DNA of 64,000 bases. It comes from Cognatundibacterium jejuense (lineage in GTDB: Bacteria > Pseudomonadota > Gammaproteobacteria > Burkholderiales > Burkholderiaceae_D). The stretch is taken from contig NZ_JACOFV010000019.1 in the NCBI RefSeq assembly GCF_014284255.1, positions 34,909-98,908 on the forward strand, read 5' to 3'. The notes under the pieces are model-generated. The model worked only from the letters and a program-made list of their open reading frames with translations, was not told where the DNA came from and did not search any database. Positions 63,816 to 64,000 of the stretch are shown here, piece after piece; the stretch's first letter is position 1; every line of letters begins with the position of its first letter. A program made the position numbers and the translations under genes.

Positions 63816-63837
63816 ACCTACCCCCAGCGGGGTAGGT
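63816..63837 (+). repeat. Hairpin between fusA and tuf
   Basis: ACCTACCCC (63816-63824) pairs perfectly with GGGGTAGGT (63829-63837) around a CAGC loop. It is not followed by a T-run, so it is more likely an mRNA-stability or processing element than a terminator. Confidence 0.6.
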
Positions 63838-63876
63838 ACTATGTTAATAAATCGTTCTTTTTGAAGGAAGAATAAA

Positions 63877-64000
63877 ATGGCAAAAGGTAAGTTCGAACGC
63901 ACCAAGCCGCACGTCAACGTCGGTACAATTGGTCACGTTGATCACGGTAAAACTACACTGACAGCAGCGATTGCGACAGTATTGTCCAAAAAATTTGGTG
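63877..64000 (+). CDS. tuf: Elongation factor Tu (partial, continues past the window)
   Basis: The first 41 codons of EF-Tu, from ATG 63877 after [28 protein letters not shown] and the P-loop [11 protein letters not shown] are identical in type to betaproteobacterial EF-Tu. The rest lies beyond the right edge. It delivers aminoacyl-tRNA to the ribosome and ends the str operon. Confidence 0.97.
   Translation, partial: MAKGKFERTKPHVNVGTIGHVDHGKTTLTAAIATVLSKKFG

Overview
The window is a piece of a betaproteobacterial chromosome, most likely Oxalobacteraceae (Undibacterium or Herminiimonas-like). The evidence is the rpsL-rpsG-fusA-tuf order, a lone extended infA, the Gcr-type 'SpecificRecomb' membrane protein, a DUF2917 gene divergent from a LysR gene, DUF1289, and the dacA/dat/ybeD/lipB/lipA gene set. 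Genus-level placement is inference. No rRNA, tRNA, CRISPR array, transposase or prophage was seen.

Layout. 1-2.8 kb (minus strand): a cell-wall-targeting effector with phage-P5-like, LysM and TIGR02594/CHAP-type modules, a putative exported immunity protein, and a 96% identical orphan copy of the catalytic module running off the left edge. 3-12.9 kb: a FabH-like synthase, a YitT membrane protein, a Gcr-type membrane protein, a CNNM/CorC-type protein and a large GGDEF-EAL sensor. 13-16.2 kb: a persulfide-dioxygenase-like MBL protein divergent from a TauE/SafE exporter, then an HD-GYP protein. 16.2-26.5 kb: a complete malonate module, with a GntR/FCD regulator divergent from TRAP genes dctP-Q-M, followed by mdcA-C-DE(fused)-G-B-H, with a perfect TCTTGTATACAAGA palindrome in the control region. 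26.5 kb: infA.

27.2-39.8 kb is the most unusual stretch and is devoted to exported functions. It holds a tightly overlapped minus-strand operon (cytochrome c lipoprotein, Tat-exported VAO-type flavoprotein, exported fold-type-III PLP enzyme), followed by a TonB-dependent receptor and a TetR regulator. Next come a large lipoprotein metalloprotease with fibronectin-III domains, and a plus-strand pair of an exported creatininase-family protein with an altered metal site and a YVTN/YncE-like beta-propeller. I know of no described pathway with this combination.

39.9-52.2 kb: DUF1289, lipA, lipB, DUF2917/LysR, the glycerol regulon (glpR, glpD, glpK, glpF, with two GlpR-like operators), ybeD-like, dat, a small lipoprotein and a D,D-carboxypeptidase. 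The glycerol genes appear to split a dacA-dat-ybeD-lipB-lipA block that is contiguous in many relatives. 52.2-60 kb: an alpha/beta hydrolase, a thioredoxin-like ferredoxin, and a Mla/Pqi-type lipid transport operon (permease, ATPase, MCE protein, lipoprotein) with VanZ behind it and a phosphoethanolamine-transferase-like gene ahead of it. 60-64 kb: the str operon, with a strong promoter, strong inter-gene hairpins and the start of tuf.
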